Both the position numbers and the translations under genes were made by a program. A stretch of DNA of 5,342 bases. Source: Akkermansiaceae bacterium (GTDB lineage Bacteria; Verrucomicrobiota; Verrucomicrobiia; Verrucomicrobiales; Akkermansiaceae). The notes under the pieces are model-generated. The model was not told the origin of the DNA. It was given only the letters and a program-made list of their open reading frames with translations, and did not search any database. Location of the stretch: positions 1 to 5,342 of the forward strand of contig JAQGPE010000129.1 in the NCBI GenBank assembly GCA_028293225.1, read 5' to 3'. Shown here one piece after another: positions 1-5,342 of the stretch (the first letter of the stretch is position 1; each line of letters starts with the position of its first letter).

Positions 1-2
1 CG

Positions 3-893
3 CACGGGCTGAGCAGCCGGACCAGCGCGCGGGTCCAGATCGCGGCGACCTCGCTGAAGCTGCTGCTGATTCTCGGATTCCTGATCGCGGCGATCGTTTT
101 CCCCGGCAAGGGGGATATCCGCTGGCATTTCGAGGCGGCCGACGATCTGGCGCAGATCGGCAGCAAGCAGTTCGCGTCGGCATTTTTCTTCGTGCTGTAT
201 GCCTACAGCGGCTGGAACGCGGCGGTCTACGGGCTGGAGGAATGGCGGCGCCAGGGCGATACCGTGAAGCGGGCGCTGCTGACCGGCACGGCGATCGTGA
301 TGCTGCTGTATGTCGGGCTGAACATCTCCTTCCTGATGGCGGCGCCGGCCGGTGAGTTGCGCGGGGCAACCCACATCGGCCAGGTGGCGGCGCGGGCGCT
401 GGTGGGGGAAAGGGCCGGGCACATCGTCTCCGGGCTGTTTGCGATCGGGCTGTTTTCCTCGGTGAGCGCGCTGCTGTGGGCGGGGCCGCGGGTGCTGGCG
501 GCAATGGGGCGCGACATGAAAATCCTGTCCTTTTTCGCGCCGGGCGCGGGCAAGGTGCCGCTGCGGTCGCTGCTGCTGCAGATGGTGCTGGCGCTGGGGA
601 TGGTGTTCTTTGTCGGCGATCTCCAGACGCTGGTCGACTACACCCAGACCGCGCTGACGCTGTGCACGTTTTTGACCGTCGCCGGGATGCTGATCCTGCG
701 GAAGCGCGACCGGTCCGGCCGGCCGGCGCCGCGCACGACGCTGGTTGCAGCCTTGATTTTTCTCGGCGTCACCGGCTTTGTGATCGTGCGCCTGTTCATG
801 ACCGGCGCGATGTCGTCCTTTGTCAGCCTCGCGACCTCGCTTGCATTTGCGCTGTTGTGGTTTCCCTTGAACCGATTCTCCCGACCTTCATGA
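3..893 (+). CDS. APC-superfamily amino acid permease, C-terminal part (5' end outside window)
   Basis: The frame is open from the left edge and gives 296 residues before TGA, so the true start lies outside the window. Visible from hydrophobicity are about eight membrane segments, roughly residues 18-33, 57-78, 90-112, 134-160 and four more, which would correspond to TM5-TM12 of a 12-helix LeuT-fold carrier. The second contains YAYSGWNAAVYGLEEW, matching the family pattern of an aromatic-Gly-Trp-Asn-x-Ala segment followed by a Glu-Glu loop (TM6 region, which in this fold lines the substrate site). SSVSALLWAGPRVLAAMGRD is also typical of APC permeases. Such proteins import or exchange amino acids across the inner membrane; the substrate cannot be read from this fragment. 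Family members are usually about 430-470 residues, so around 140-170 are missing. The last four bases overlap the start of the downstream lipoprotein gene, suggesting one transcript. Confidence 0.9.
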   Translation, partial: HGLSSRTSARVQIAATSLKLLLILGFLIAAIVFPGKGDIRWHFEAADDLAQIGSKQFASAFFFVLYAYSGWNAAVYGLEEWRRQGDTVKRALLTGTAIVMLLYVGLNISFLMAAPAGELRGATHIGQVAARALVGERAGHIVSGLFAIGLFSSVSALLWAGPRVLAAMGRDMKILSFFAPGAGKVPLRSLLLQMVLALGMVFFVGDLQTLVDYTQTALTLCTFLTVAGMLILRKRDRSGRPAPRTTLVAALIFLGVTGFVIVRLFMTGAMSSFVSLATSLAFALLWFPLNRFSRPS

Positions 894-1984
894 AACGCCT
901 CCTCGTTCTCCCGCTGTTATTGCTCGCCGCCTGCTCGTCTCCGAAGCCGCCGCGCGGCCAGACCCAGGTGCTCACGCCGGATGAGCCCTTCACCTCGGTG
1001 AAAGGCCAGCCGACCGCCGATGACGTGTCCCGTTTCCTGGCCGGGCGCCCGGTCCACCACGGCGAGATCCTTTCCAACTGGCAGCAGAACGGCAACTACC
1101 GCGACCACTCCAGCTCCATGCTGATGAACTGGAAGCGTTTTGCCTCGCGGCGCACCGGCTCGCAGCGCGAGTGGTCGGAGACCAACCTGCGGCCGCTGAT
1201 CGGGAATCCGAGCACGCTGCTGTATCCCTTCGGCGGGCCGGACCTGATGCACGCCGTGGCGCTGTTCCCGGGGGTGTCGACCTATGTCCTGCTCGGGCTG
1301 GAGCCGGCGGGGAATCTGCCCAATTTGGAAGGGGCCGATCCGGGCCAGGTGCTGGGCTCGCTGCAGAAGCTGGAGACGGCGATGTCGACCCAGATGCGCA
1401 GCGGCTACTTCATCACGAAAGACATGAAGAACGACCTGGCCGGCGGGCCGATGCCGGGGGTCACGCCGATCCTGCTGGCCTCGCTGTCGCTGATGGATGC
1501 GACGGTGGAGAGTGTGCAGTCCTTGAATGCCGGCGGGCGGACCGGGGTGGACATTCGCTTCACCCTGCCGGGCGGCGGCTCGAAGCGGGCGATCTACGTG
1601 TCCGGCGATCTTTCCAATGGCGGCTTCAACGGCGGTTATCGCTCGTGGGTGAACTCCTATGGCGGCAGCGTGGCGTATTTCAAGGCGGCCTCCTACCTGA
1701 TGCATGACTCCGGCTTCACCGGGATCCGCGACTGGGTGCTGGGCAACTGCAAGGCGGTGGTGGAGGACGACTCCGGCATTCCTTACAAGGACTTCGATCA
1801 GTCCAAGTGGAGCATCAAGCTGTTCGGCGACTACCAGTCTCCGATCGAGCTTTTCGCCAAGCACCAGCAGAACGACCTGAAGGCGGCATACGATGCGATC
1901 GGCAGCGGCCCGGCGATTCCCTTCGGCTCCGGCTACCACATCCGCCCGGAAGAGGCCAACATCCTGGTCGCCACGAAGCGTTGA
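890..1984 (+). CDS. Uncharacterised secreted lipoprotein (364 aa)
   Basis: The ATG lies in an ATGA overlap with the permease stop. It is preferred over upstream starts in this frame because it begins a textbook lipoprotein signal: MKR, a Leu-rich core, then lipobox LAAC (residues 12-15) with Cys15 as the lipidated residue and Ser at +2, which fits outer-membrane sorting in Gram-negatives. The mature part has no membrane segment. Distinctive stretches are LLYPFGGPDLMHA (110-122), YVLLGLEPAG (132-141), KAASYLMHDSGF (265-276), VEDDSGIPYKDF (291-302) and a closing PFGSGYHI (344-351). From memory these resemble a widely spread but unnamed family of hypothetical proteins in Bacteroidota and PVC bacteria; I know of no assigned function and no catalytic motif is evident. 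No Shine-Dalgarno motif precedes the ATG, so translational coupling to the permease is likely. Confident as a gene and as a lipoprotein; function unknown. Confidence 0.88.
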   Translation: MKRLLVLPLLLLAACSSPKPPRGQTQVLTPDEPFTSVKGQPTADDVSRFLAGRPVHHGEILSNWQQNGNYRDHSSSMLMNWKRFASRRTGSQREWSETNLRPLIGNPSTLLYPFGGPDLMHAVALFPGVSTYVLLGLEPAGNLPNLEGADPGQVLGSLQKLETAMSTQMRSGYFITKDMKNDLAGGPMPGVTPILLASLSLMDATVESVQSLNAGGRTGVDIRFTLPGGGSKRAIYVSGDLSNGGFNGGYRSWVNSYGGSVAYFKAASYLMHDSGFTGIRDWVLGNCKAVVEDDSGIPYKDFDQSKWSIKLFGDYQSPIELFAKHQQNDLKAAYDAIGSGPAIPFGSGYHIRPEEANILVATKR

Positions 1985-2012
1985 GCCTACGTGAAAAGGG
2001 CGCACGATTCGA

Positions 2013-2040
2013 TTGCCAGCCGGGGATCCGTCCCTAAAGT
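2013..2040 (+). promoter_or_regulatory. Possible sigma70-type promoter for asd
   Basis: TTGCCA (2013-2018, 5/6 match to TTGACA) and TAAAGT (2035-2040, 4/6 match to TATAAT) are separated by 16 bp within the 74-bp spacer before asd. Transcription would begin near 2047, leaving a leader of only about 12 nt. Position is sensible, but matches of this quality occur by chance and no other evidence supports it. Confidence 0.25.
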
Positions 2041-2058
2041 CCCGGCCTCTTAAGTGTC

Positions 2059-3060
2059 ATGAGTGAACTGAAGCACGTCGCGATCGTTGGCGCCACCGGG
2101 GCGGTGGGCGAGGAAATGCTCCTCTGTCTGGACCAGCGGAATTTCCCGGTCGGCAAACTCACGCTGCTGGCGTCGGCCCGCTCGGCAGGGAAGATCATTC
2201 CATTTCGCGGCCAGGACATCGTGGTTCAGGAACTGACCCATGACAGCTTCGCCGGGGTGGACATCGCGCTGTTCTCGGCGGGCGGTGGCATTTCGAAGGA
2301 TTTCGGGCCGTCGGCCGCGGCGGCCGGTGCGGTGGTGATCGACAACTCCTCCGCTTTCCGGATGGACGAGGGCGTGCCGCTGGTGGTGCCGGAGATCAAC
2401 CCGGAAGCGGCGAAGAATCGTCCGCGCGGGATCATCGCGAACCCGAACTGCACCACGATCATTTCGCTGATGGCGCTGGCGCCGCTGCATGAGAAGTTCG
2501 GCCTGAAGTCGGTCATCGCCTCGTCCTACCAGGCGGTGTCGGGGTCGGGAGCGCAGGGCATCATCGAGCTGGAAGAGCAGGTCAAGGCGATCGCGCTGGG
2601 GCTGCCCTTCGAGCCGCGGGTCTATCCGCGGCAGATCGCTTTAAACGTCATCCCGCAGGTCGATGTTTTCACCGACAACGGCTACACCAAGGAAGAGCTG
2701 AAGATGCTTAACGAAGGCCGCAAGATCCTGGGGCATGAGAGCCTGCTGGTTTCCTGCACCTGCGTGCGGGTGCCGGTGTATCGTTCGCACTCGGTTTCGA
2801 TCACCGCGGTGTTCGAGCGTCCGATCGATGCTGACGAGGCCCGCGCCGCCTATGCCGGCAAGCCGGGCATCAGGGTGGTGGACGACATCGCCAACAAGGT
2901 TTTCCCCGTGCCGCTGGATACCACCGGCAAGGACGACTGCCTGGTCGGCCGCATCCGCAAGAATCTGGTGCTGGAAAACGCCCTGGATCTCTGGGTGGTT
3001 GGCGATCAGGTGCGCAAGGGGGCGGCTCTCAACGCGGTGCAGATCGCGGAGATCCTTTAA
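2059..3060 (+). CDS. asd: Aspartate-semialdehyde dehydrogenase
   Basis: This cytoplasmic enzyme reduces L-aspartyl-4-phosphate with NADPH to L-aspartate-4-semialdehyde, the branch point to lysine/diaminopimelate, threonine and methionine. The 333 residues start with the dinucleotide-binding loop GATGAVGEE (11-19). Then follow the active-site motif NPNCTT (128-133, nucleophile Cys131), SYQAVSGSG (156-164), the substrate-binding and acid-base segment RVPVYRSHS (Arg237 to Ser245, with His244 as the likely general base), and GDQVRKGAA (315-323) near the C-terminus. All key residues are present. The length matches the shorter subfamily seen in Gram-positives and many other phyla rather than the roughly 367-residue E. 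coli enzyme. The ATG at 2059 directly precedes the beta strand leading to the nucleotide loop, so the start is secure, although no Shine-Dalgarno motif is visible. It is separated by 74 bp from the lipoprotein gene, and no other aspartate-pathway gene is in the window. Confidence 0.97.
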   Translation: MSELKHVAIVGATGAVGEEMLLCLDQRNFPVGKLTLLASARSAGKIIPFRGQDIVVQELTHDSFAGVDIALFSAGGGISKDFGPSAAAAGAVVIDNSSAFRMDEGVPLVVPEINPEAAKNRPRGIIANPNCTTIISLMALAPLHEKFGLKSVIASSYQAVSGSGAQGIIELEEQVKAIALGLPFEPRVYPRQIALNVIPQVDVFTDNGYTKEELKMLNEGRKILGHESLLVSCTCVRVPVYRSHSVSITAVFERPIDADEARAAYAGKPGIRVVDDIANKVFPVPLDTTGKDDCLVGRIRKNLVLENALDLWVVGDQVRKGAALNAVQIAEIL

Positions 3061-3145
3061 GACGTGAAACCGCGAGTGGACGCGAATTCATGCGAATGAA
3101 GACGTGAGGTGCGGCGGAGGCGGACAGGCTGAGCCGTTCCACACC

Positions 3146-3182
3146 GTCTCCCTTGCATGAAAGGGACGACTCTTATTTTCTT
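3146..3182 (+). terminator. Possible intrinsic terminator after asd
   Basis: TCCCTT (3149-3154) pairs perfectly with AAGGGA (3161-3166) around a 6-nt loop. GTC (3146-3148) with GAC (3168-3170) extends the stem past one bulged C. The following TCTTATTTTCTT (3171-3182) is T-rich. It lies about 90 bp past the asd stop, and the stem is only moderately strong. It may simply be part of the repeat element that surrounds it. Confidence 0.4.
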
Positions 3183-3184
3183 CC

Positions 3185-3212
3185 CATTCGCGTCCATTCG
3201 CGTCCATTCGCG
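3185..3212. repeat. 10-bp tandem repeat, 2.8 copies
   Basis: CATTCGCGTC occurs exactly at 3185-3194 and 3195-3204, followed by the first eight bases of a third copy at 3205-3212. It forms most of the right arm of the surrounding inverted repeat. The left arm carries three degenerate 10-bp units on the other strand: GCGAGTGGAC (3072-3081), GCGAATTCAT (3082-3091) and GCGAATGAAG (3092-3101). Confidence 0.9.
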
Positions 3213-3245
3213 GTTAAATCTTTCCGTCCTCTCCCCTCTCCATTC

Positions 3246-4127
3246 ATGGATCTCAAAACCTATCTTGCCGACCGCGCCGCCGAGGTCGATGCCGCGCTCG
3301 ATGCCTTTCTGCCGAAGGTAAAGGAGAAGCCGTCCTCGATTCATGAGGCGATGCGCTACACGGTCTTCGCCGGCGGCAAGCGGCTGCGGCCGATCCTGTG
3401 TCTCGCGGCGGCGGAGGCCTGTGGTGGCGATCCGGAGAGCGCGATGCCACCGGCGTGCGCGGTGGAGATCATGCACACCTACTCGCTGGTCCATGACGAT
3501 CTGCCGTGCATGGACGACGACGATCTGCGCCGCGGGCGGCCGACCTGCCACAAGGTCTATGGCGAAGGCATGGCGGTGCTGACCGGCGATGCTCTTTTGA
3601 CCGAGGCTTTCCTGATTATCGCCCAGACGCCGGCGGCGAAGCGCTATCCGGCGGCGGCCTACGTGGCCGAGCTGGCGCTGACCGGCGGCTCGACGCGGTT
3701 GATCGGCGGCCAGGTGATGGATCTGGAAGGCGAAGGCAAGAAGCTGACCAAGGCGCAGCTGGTGAAGATCCACGAGGCGAAGACCGCGGCGCTGCTGGCC
3801 ACCTCGATCCGGCTCGGGGCGATGACGGCGAATGCCTCCGATGAGAAGCTGGAGGCTCTGACGACTTTCGGCCATGCGCTCGGGCTGGCTTTCCAGGTGA
3901 TCGACGACATCCTCGACGTGACCCAGTCGACCGAAGTGCTCGGTAAGACCGCCGGCAAGGATGTGGCGGTGGAGAAGGCGACCTATCCGTCCGTGCTTGG
4001 CCTGGACAAGGCGCGCAAGGAGGCGGCGAAGCTGACCAAGCAGGCCCTGGATGCGCTGGATCCTTTCAAGAAGAAGGGGGCGCGGCTGAGGGAGATCGCC
4101 GGGTATCTTCTGAAGCGGGAGTATTGA
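3246..4127 (+). CDS. ispA: Farnesyl-diphosphate synthase-type short-chain prenyltransferase
   Basis: Trans-prenyltransferase of 293 residues, close in length to E. coli IspA. It is expected to condense dimethylallyl diphosphate with two isopentenyl diphosphates to give C15 farnesyl diphosphate, precursor of quinone tails and undecaprenyl phosphate. Seen in order: GGKRLRP (43-49, isopentenyl-diphosphate binding), the first Asp-rich motif [15 protein letters not shown] (83-97; Asp84, Asp85, Asp90 as Mg2+ ligands, Arg95/Arg96 for pyrophosphate), [12 protein letters not shown] (154-165), KT (179-180) and the second Asp-rich motif DDILD (220-224). The two-residue insertion in the first motif, with Tyr79 five residues before it, is the bacterial (type II) farnesyl synthase signature and argues against geranylgeranyl synthase. 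The frame is open further upstream to a TTG at 3153, but that start sits in a hairpin stem and would translate the intergenic repeat, so ATG 3246 is chosen. No Shine-Dalgarno motif; the leader is C/T-rich. Confidence 0.94.
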   Translation: MDLKTYLADRAAEVDAALDAFLPKVKEKPSSIHEAMRYTVFAGGKRLRPILCLAAAEACGGDPESAMPPACAVEIMHTYSLVHDDLPCMDDDDLRRGRPTCHKVYGEGMAVLTGDALLTEAFLIIAQTPAAKRYPAAAYVAELALTGGSTRLIGGQVMDLEGEGKKLTKAQLVKIHEAKTAALLATSIRLGAMTANASDEKLEALTTFGHALGLAFQVIDDILDVTQSTEVLGKTAGKDVAVEKATYPSVLGLDKARKEAAKLTKQALDALDPFKKKGARLREIAGYLLKREY

Positions 4128-4130
4128 TCT

Positions 4131-4154
4131 GCTCTCTCCTGTGGAAAGAGGAGC
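4131..4154. terminator. Weak hairpin between convergent genes
   Basis: GCTC (4131-4134) pairs with GAGC (4151-4154), and the stem continues with TCT/AGA and CC/GG across small bulges around a TGT loop. It lies between the stops of ispA (plus) and the unknown membrane protein (minus), where a bidirectional terminator is expected. Neither strand has a T-tract after it, so intrinsic termination is doubtful. Confidence 0.25.
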
Positions 4155-4166
4155 GAAAGCACCGGC

Positions 4167-4946
4167 CTACCATTTCTCCACCTCCGCGGTGACCAGGAAA
4201 CGCAAGCGATCCGGCACGGCCTGCAAGGTGCCCGGCAGCGTGGTCATGCATGCTCCGTCCCTGTCGATGGTGGCGATTTGAATTCCCAGGCCGGGAGCGC
4301 TGAACCCAACCCCCAGCACGGGTATCCCCGGGGCCAGGGTGACGGTGGTGTCCGAGCTGAAATCCCGGTTCAACTGGATCTCTAGTACTTTTAGCAGCTC
4401 GACAGAGGTCCCGTCGGTGAGGTCGCCTTCTGAAGCATTGATCGACCCGATGCTGGCGCTGATGGCCGCGGGAGTCAGACTCCGCAGGTGGATGGAGTCG
4501 CCGACCTTGGAGAATCTCTCCTGATTGATGGCGGCGAACTGTTCTTTGAGCGCCTGATGGATTTGGGCGGAGCGGGTGAGAAATTCCAGGGCTCGCGGCT
4601 TTGAAAGGCCGAGGCCGGTCAGATGGTCCGCCTGGTCTTCGATGGAGCTGCCAGGACGATACAGACGCGGCATCTTCTTGAGAAGGTCGCCGGGGAGGAG
4701 GACTTTCCCGGGCTTTGTGTCCTTGGTCCTCTCGTTCCGAGGGCTCGCTTCAGACGATGCCACCGGGGTTTCATGGGAAGCATGGCCGGTTGCTGCGCGG
4801 GCAGGTGCGAGATCAGCCACCGGGTCCGGGCCTTTGTGGATCCGCTTCACCGAGACGATGATGAGCAGCCCCAACAGCAGCAGCGTGATCAGAAGACGCC
4901 TTGTCCTTTGAGAGGCGTTACTTTTCGGATGATCGGGAGGCGGCAT
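4167..4946 (-). CDS. Hypothetical single-pass membrane protein (259 aa)
   Basis: I do not recognise this family. The N-terminus is short and basic (QRTRR, 13-17), followed by one membrane segment (LLITLLLLGLLIIVSV, about 18-33). There is no lipobox or obvious cleavage site, so a signal anchor with the bulk outside the cytoplasm is likely. Residues 38-80 form a Pro/Ala/Ser/Thr/Lys-rich, probably disordered linker. A more conserved-looking part follows: KVLLPGDLLKKMPRLY (81-96), a possible helical stretch around 115-145, and a Gly/Pro-rich beta-like C-terminus (204-259) ending in Trp. It has a single cysteine (233). ATG 4946 is the only start that keeps the membrane segment. AGGAAG abuts it with no spacing, too close for a normal ribosome site. 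The start lies inside a sequence repeated within the gene, and the frame is open upstream to the VF530 stop. Gene real; exact start and function uncertain. Confidence 0.7.
   Translation of the reverse strand: MPPPDHPKSNASQRTRRLLITLLLLGLLIIVSVKRIHKGPDPVADLAPARAATGHASHETPVASSEASPRNERTKDTKPGKVLLPGDLLKKMPRLYRPGSSIEDQADHLTGLGLSKPRALEFLTRSAQIHQALKEQFAAINQERFSKVGDSIHLRSLTPAAISASIGSINASEGDLTDGTSVELLKVLEIQLNRDFSSDTTVTLAPGIPVLGVGFSAPGLGIQIATIDRDGACMTTLPGTLQAVPDRLRFLVTAEVEKW
4668..4733 (-). repeat. Direct repeat, copy A (inside the membrane-protein gene)
   Basis: Codes for residues 72-93 of the unknown membrane protein, including RTKDTKPGKVLLPGD and ending KKMP. It aligns without gaps, codon for codon, with copy B at 4941-5006: 47 of 66 bases and 11 of 22 encoded residues are identical by hand count. 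Confidence 0.75.
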
Positions 4947-5006
4947 CTTCCTGAAGAAGTCCGCCGGGGATAAGAATTTTCTGGGGTTTCTGTCTCTGGT
5001 CCTCTT
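4941..5006 (-). repeat. Direct repeat, copy B (gap before the membrane-protein gene)
   Basis: Read in the same frame as the downstream gene, this segment encodes RTRDRNPRKFLSPAD and ends RKMP, resembling copy A. The offset is 273 bp, exactly 91 codons. It occupies most of the 75-bp gap after the VF530 stop and includes the annotated ATG of the membrane protein. Possible origins are a remnant of a duplicated paralogue or an ancestral in-frame internal duplication. No ATG, GTG or TTG precedes it in frame after the VF530 stop, so it is probably untranslated now. Confidence 0.7.
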
Positions 5007-5021
5007 TTGCGCGCCTGCTTT

Positions 5022-5279
5022 TCAGGAGGGCCGCTTGTTATTGCGGTTTTCCCACACGTACCAGTTTTCGATCTTCTCGCGGGCCCATGGGGTCTTGCGA
5101 AGGAAGGTCAGGCTGGATTTGAGGCTGGGGTTGTCCTGGAAGCAGCGGACGCGGACGCGGTGGCCCATTTCCTCCCAGCCGTGTTTTTCCTGCAGGAAGC
5201 GGACGATGGTTTCCAGGGTGATGCCGTGGAGGGGATCGCGCGGGTGGTTCTGCGGCGGCGGGAGTTCGTCTTCGCTCAT
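5022..5279 (-). CDS. VF530/DUF2132 family protein (85 aa)
   Basis: Small basic protein recognised by the pattern DPLHGITLE (15-23), HGWEEMG (33-39), RCFQDNPSLKSSL (45-57) and FLRKTPWAREKIE (59-71). These match the VF530 family, named after a Vibrio fischeri protein of known structure and also called DUF2132. Database names describe it as DNA-binding, but I know of no established cellular role. The family core is about 65-70 residues; here it has a short acidic, Pro-rich N-terminal extension (1-14) and an Asn/Lys/Arg-rich tail. The ATG at 5279 is preferred because the core begins soon after it. The frame is open further upstream to the window edge, but without a usable start. No Shine-Dalgarno motif is visible. 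The gene shares its reading frame with the unknown membrane gene downstream, from which it is separated by its TGA and 25 sense codons. Confidence 0.9.
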   Translation of the reverse strand: MSEDELPPPQNHPRDPLHGITLETIVRFLQEKHGWEEMGHRVRVRCFQDNPSLKSSLTFLRKTPWAREKIENWYVWENRNNKRPS

Positions 5280-5295
5280 GGTCGTCGCAGGAGGA

Positions 5296-5342
5296 TCAGG
5301 GTTTCCAGCCGCCGCGTTTGCAGACGTGCTTGAAGTGTTTGG
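5296..5342 (-). CDS. C-terminal end of a gene entering from the right edge
   Basis: Reading leftward from the edge, one frame gives KHFKHVCKRGGWKP and then TGA, 16 bp before the VF530 start. Third codon positions are mostly G or C (10 of 14), as expected for this DNA, and the spacing suits an operon. Only 14 residues are visible, so no family can be named. A competing frame, continuous with VF530, is also open but has lower GC at third positions. Confidence 0.4.
   Translation of the reverse strand, partial: KHFKHVCKRGGWKP

Larger units (their letters stand above)
3068..3215. repeat. Intergenic inverted-repeat element between asd and ispA
   Basis: The left arm (3068-3098) and the reverse complement of the right arm (3185-3215) match at 27 of 31 positions; both begin AACCGCGA. 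The arms enclose 86 bp that contain a smaller hairpin (3146-3170). Each arm is built on a 10-bp period (GCGAATGGAC-like units), clearest in the right arm. No protein-coding signal is seen. This looks like a short non-autonomous or REP-like palindromic element. From memory, 'ATTCGCG' phrases recur between genes in several PVC-group and other environmental genomes; I cannot confirm this here. No target-site duplication is evident, although GACGTGA occurs at both 3061-3067 and 3101-3107. Confidence 0.7.

Noticed and set aside
476..889. N-terminal extension of the lipoprotein frame back to 476
   Set aside because: It overlaps the permease in another frame and reads as Gly/Ala/Arg-rich shadow sequence; the lipobox requires the start at 890.
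917..2005. Long minus-strand open frame of 362 codons opposite the lipoprotein
   Set aside because: High-GC codon use on the plus strand leaves stop-free antisense frames. The translation is Arg/His/Gln/Gly-rich low-complexity with no domain, whereas the plus-strand product has a clean lipoprotein signal.
3068..3215. CRISPR array
   Set aside because: The 10-bp units are contiguous without spacers, the copy number is below three per arm, and no cas gene is present.
3153..3245. 31-residue N-terminal extension of ispA from TTG 3153
   Set aside because: It would translate the tandem repeat and a hairpin stem, and family members begin near the ATG at 3246.
3057..3875. Minus-strand 272-codon frame covering the spacer and half of ispA
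   Set aside because: Shadow of the ispA gene; Arg/Gln/His-rich with no recognisable domain, and it runs through the repeat element.
5007..5333. Plus-strand 108-codon frame at the right end
   Set aside because: It lies antisense to the VF530-family gene, whose family motifs are clear; the plus frame shows no family signal.

Overview
The window is GC-rich bacterial chromosomal DNA carrying mostly ordinary, densely packed genes. The plus strand holds the 3' end of an APC-type amino acid permease, an uncharacterised lipoprotein overlapping it by 4 bp, aspartate-semialdehyde dehydrogenase (asd) and a short-chain farnesyl-diphosphate synthase (ispA-type). The minus strand of the right end holds a small VF530/DUF2132 protein and a single-pass membrane protein of unknown function, plus the last few codons of a gene entering from the right edge. 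The lipoprotein, the lack of Shine-Dalgarno motifs and the intergenic 'ATTCGCG' repeat would fit Verrucomicrobiota or a relative (PVC group). That assignment is an inference from general resemblance, not from a search.

Layout: 3-893 permease (N-terminal part outside the window); 890-1984 lipoprotein, joined by an ATGA overlap; 1985-2058 short spacer with a possible promoter for asd; 2059-3060 asd; 3061-3245 repeat-filled spacer with a 31-bp imperfect inverted repeat built on a 10-bp period, surrounding a hairpin and T-rich tract; 3246-4127 ispA; 4128-4166 convergent spacer with a weak hairpin; 4167-4946 (minus) membrane-anchored unknown; 4947-5021 a 25-codon open segment repeating part of that gene; 5022-5279 (minus) VF530-family gene; 5296-5342 (minus) end of another reading frame.

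The genes do not form one pathway. Asd feeds lysine/diaminopimelate, threonine and methionine synthesis. IspA makes the C15 precursor of quinones and undecaprenyl carriers. Permease and lipoprotein are probably co-transcribed and act at the cell envelope.

No defence system, mobile-element gene, RNA gene or CRISPR array was seen. The two most unusual structures are the inverted/tandem repeat between asd and ispA, and an in-frame, diverged direct repeat (offset 273 bp) linking the interior of the unknown membrane protein to the gap between it and the VF530 gene. I see no convincing new multi-gene system here.
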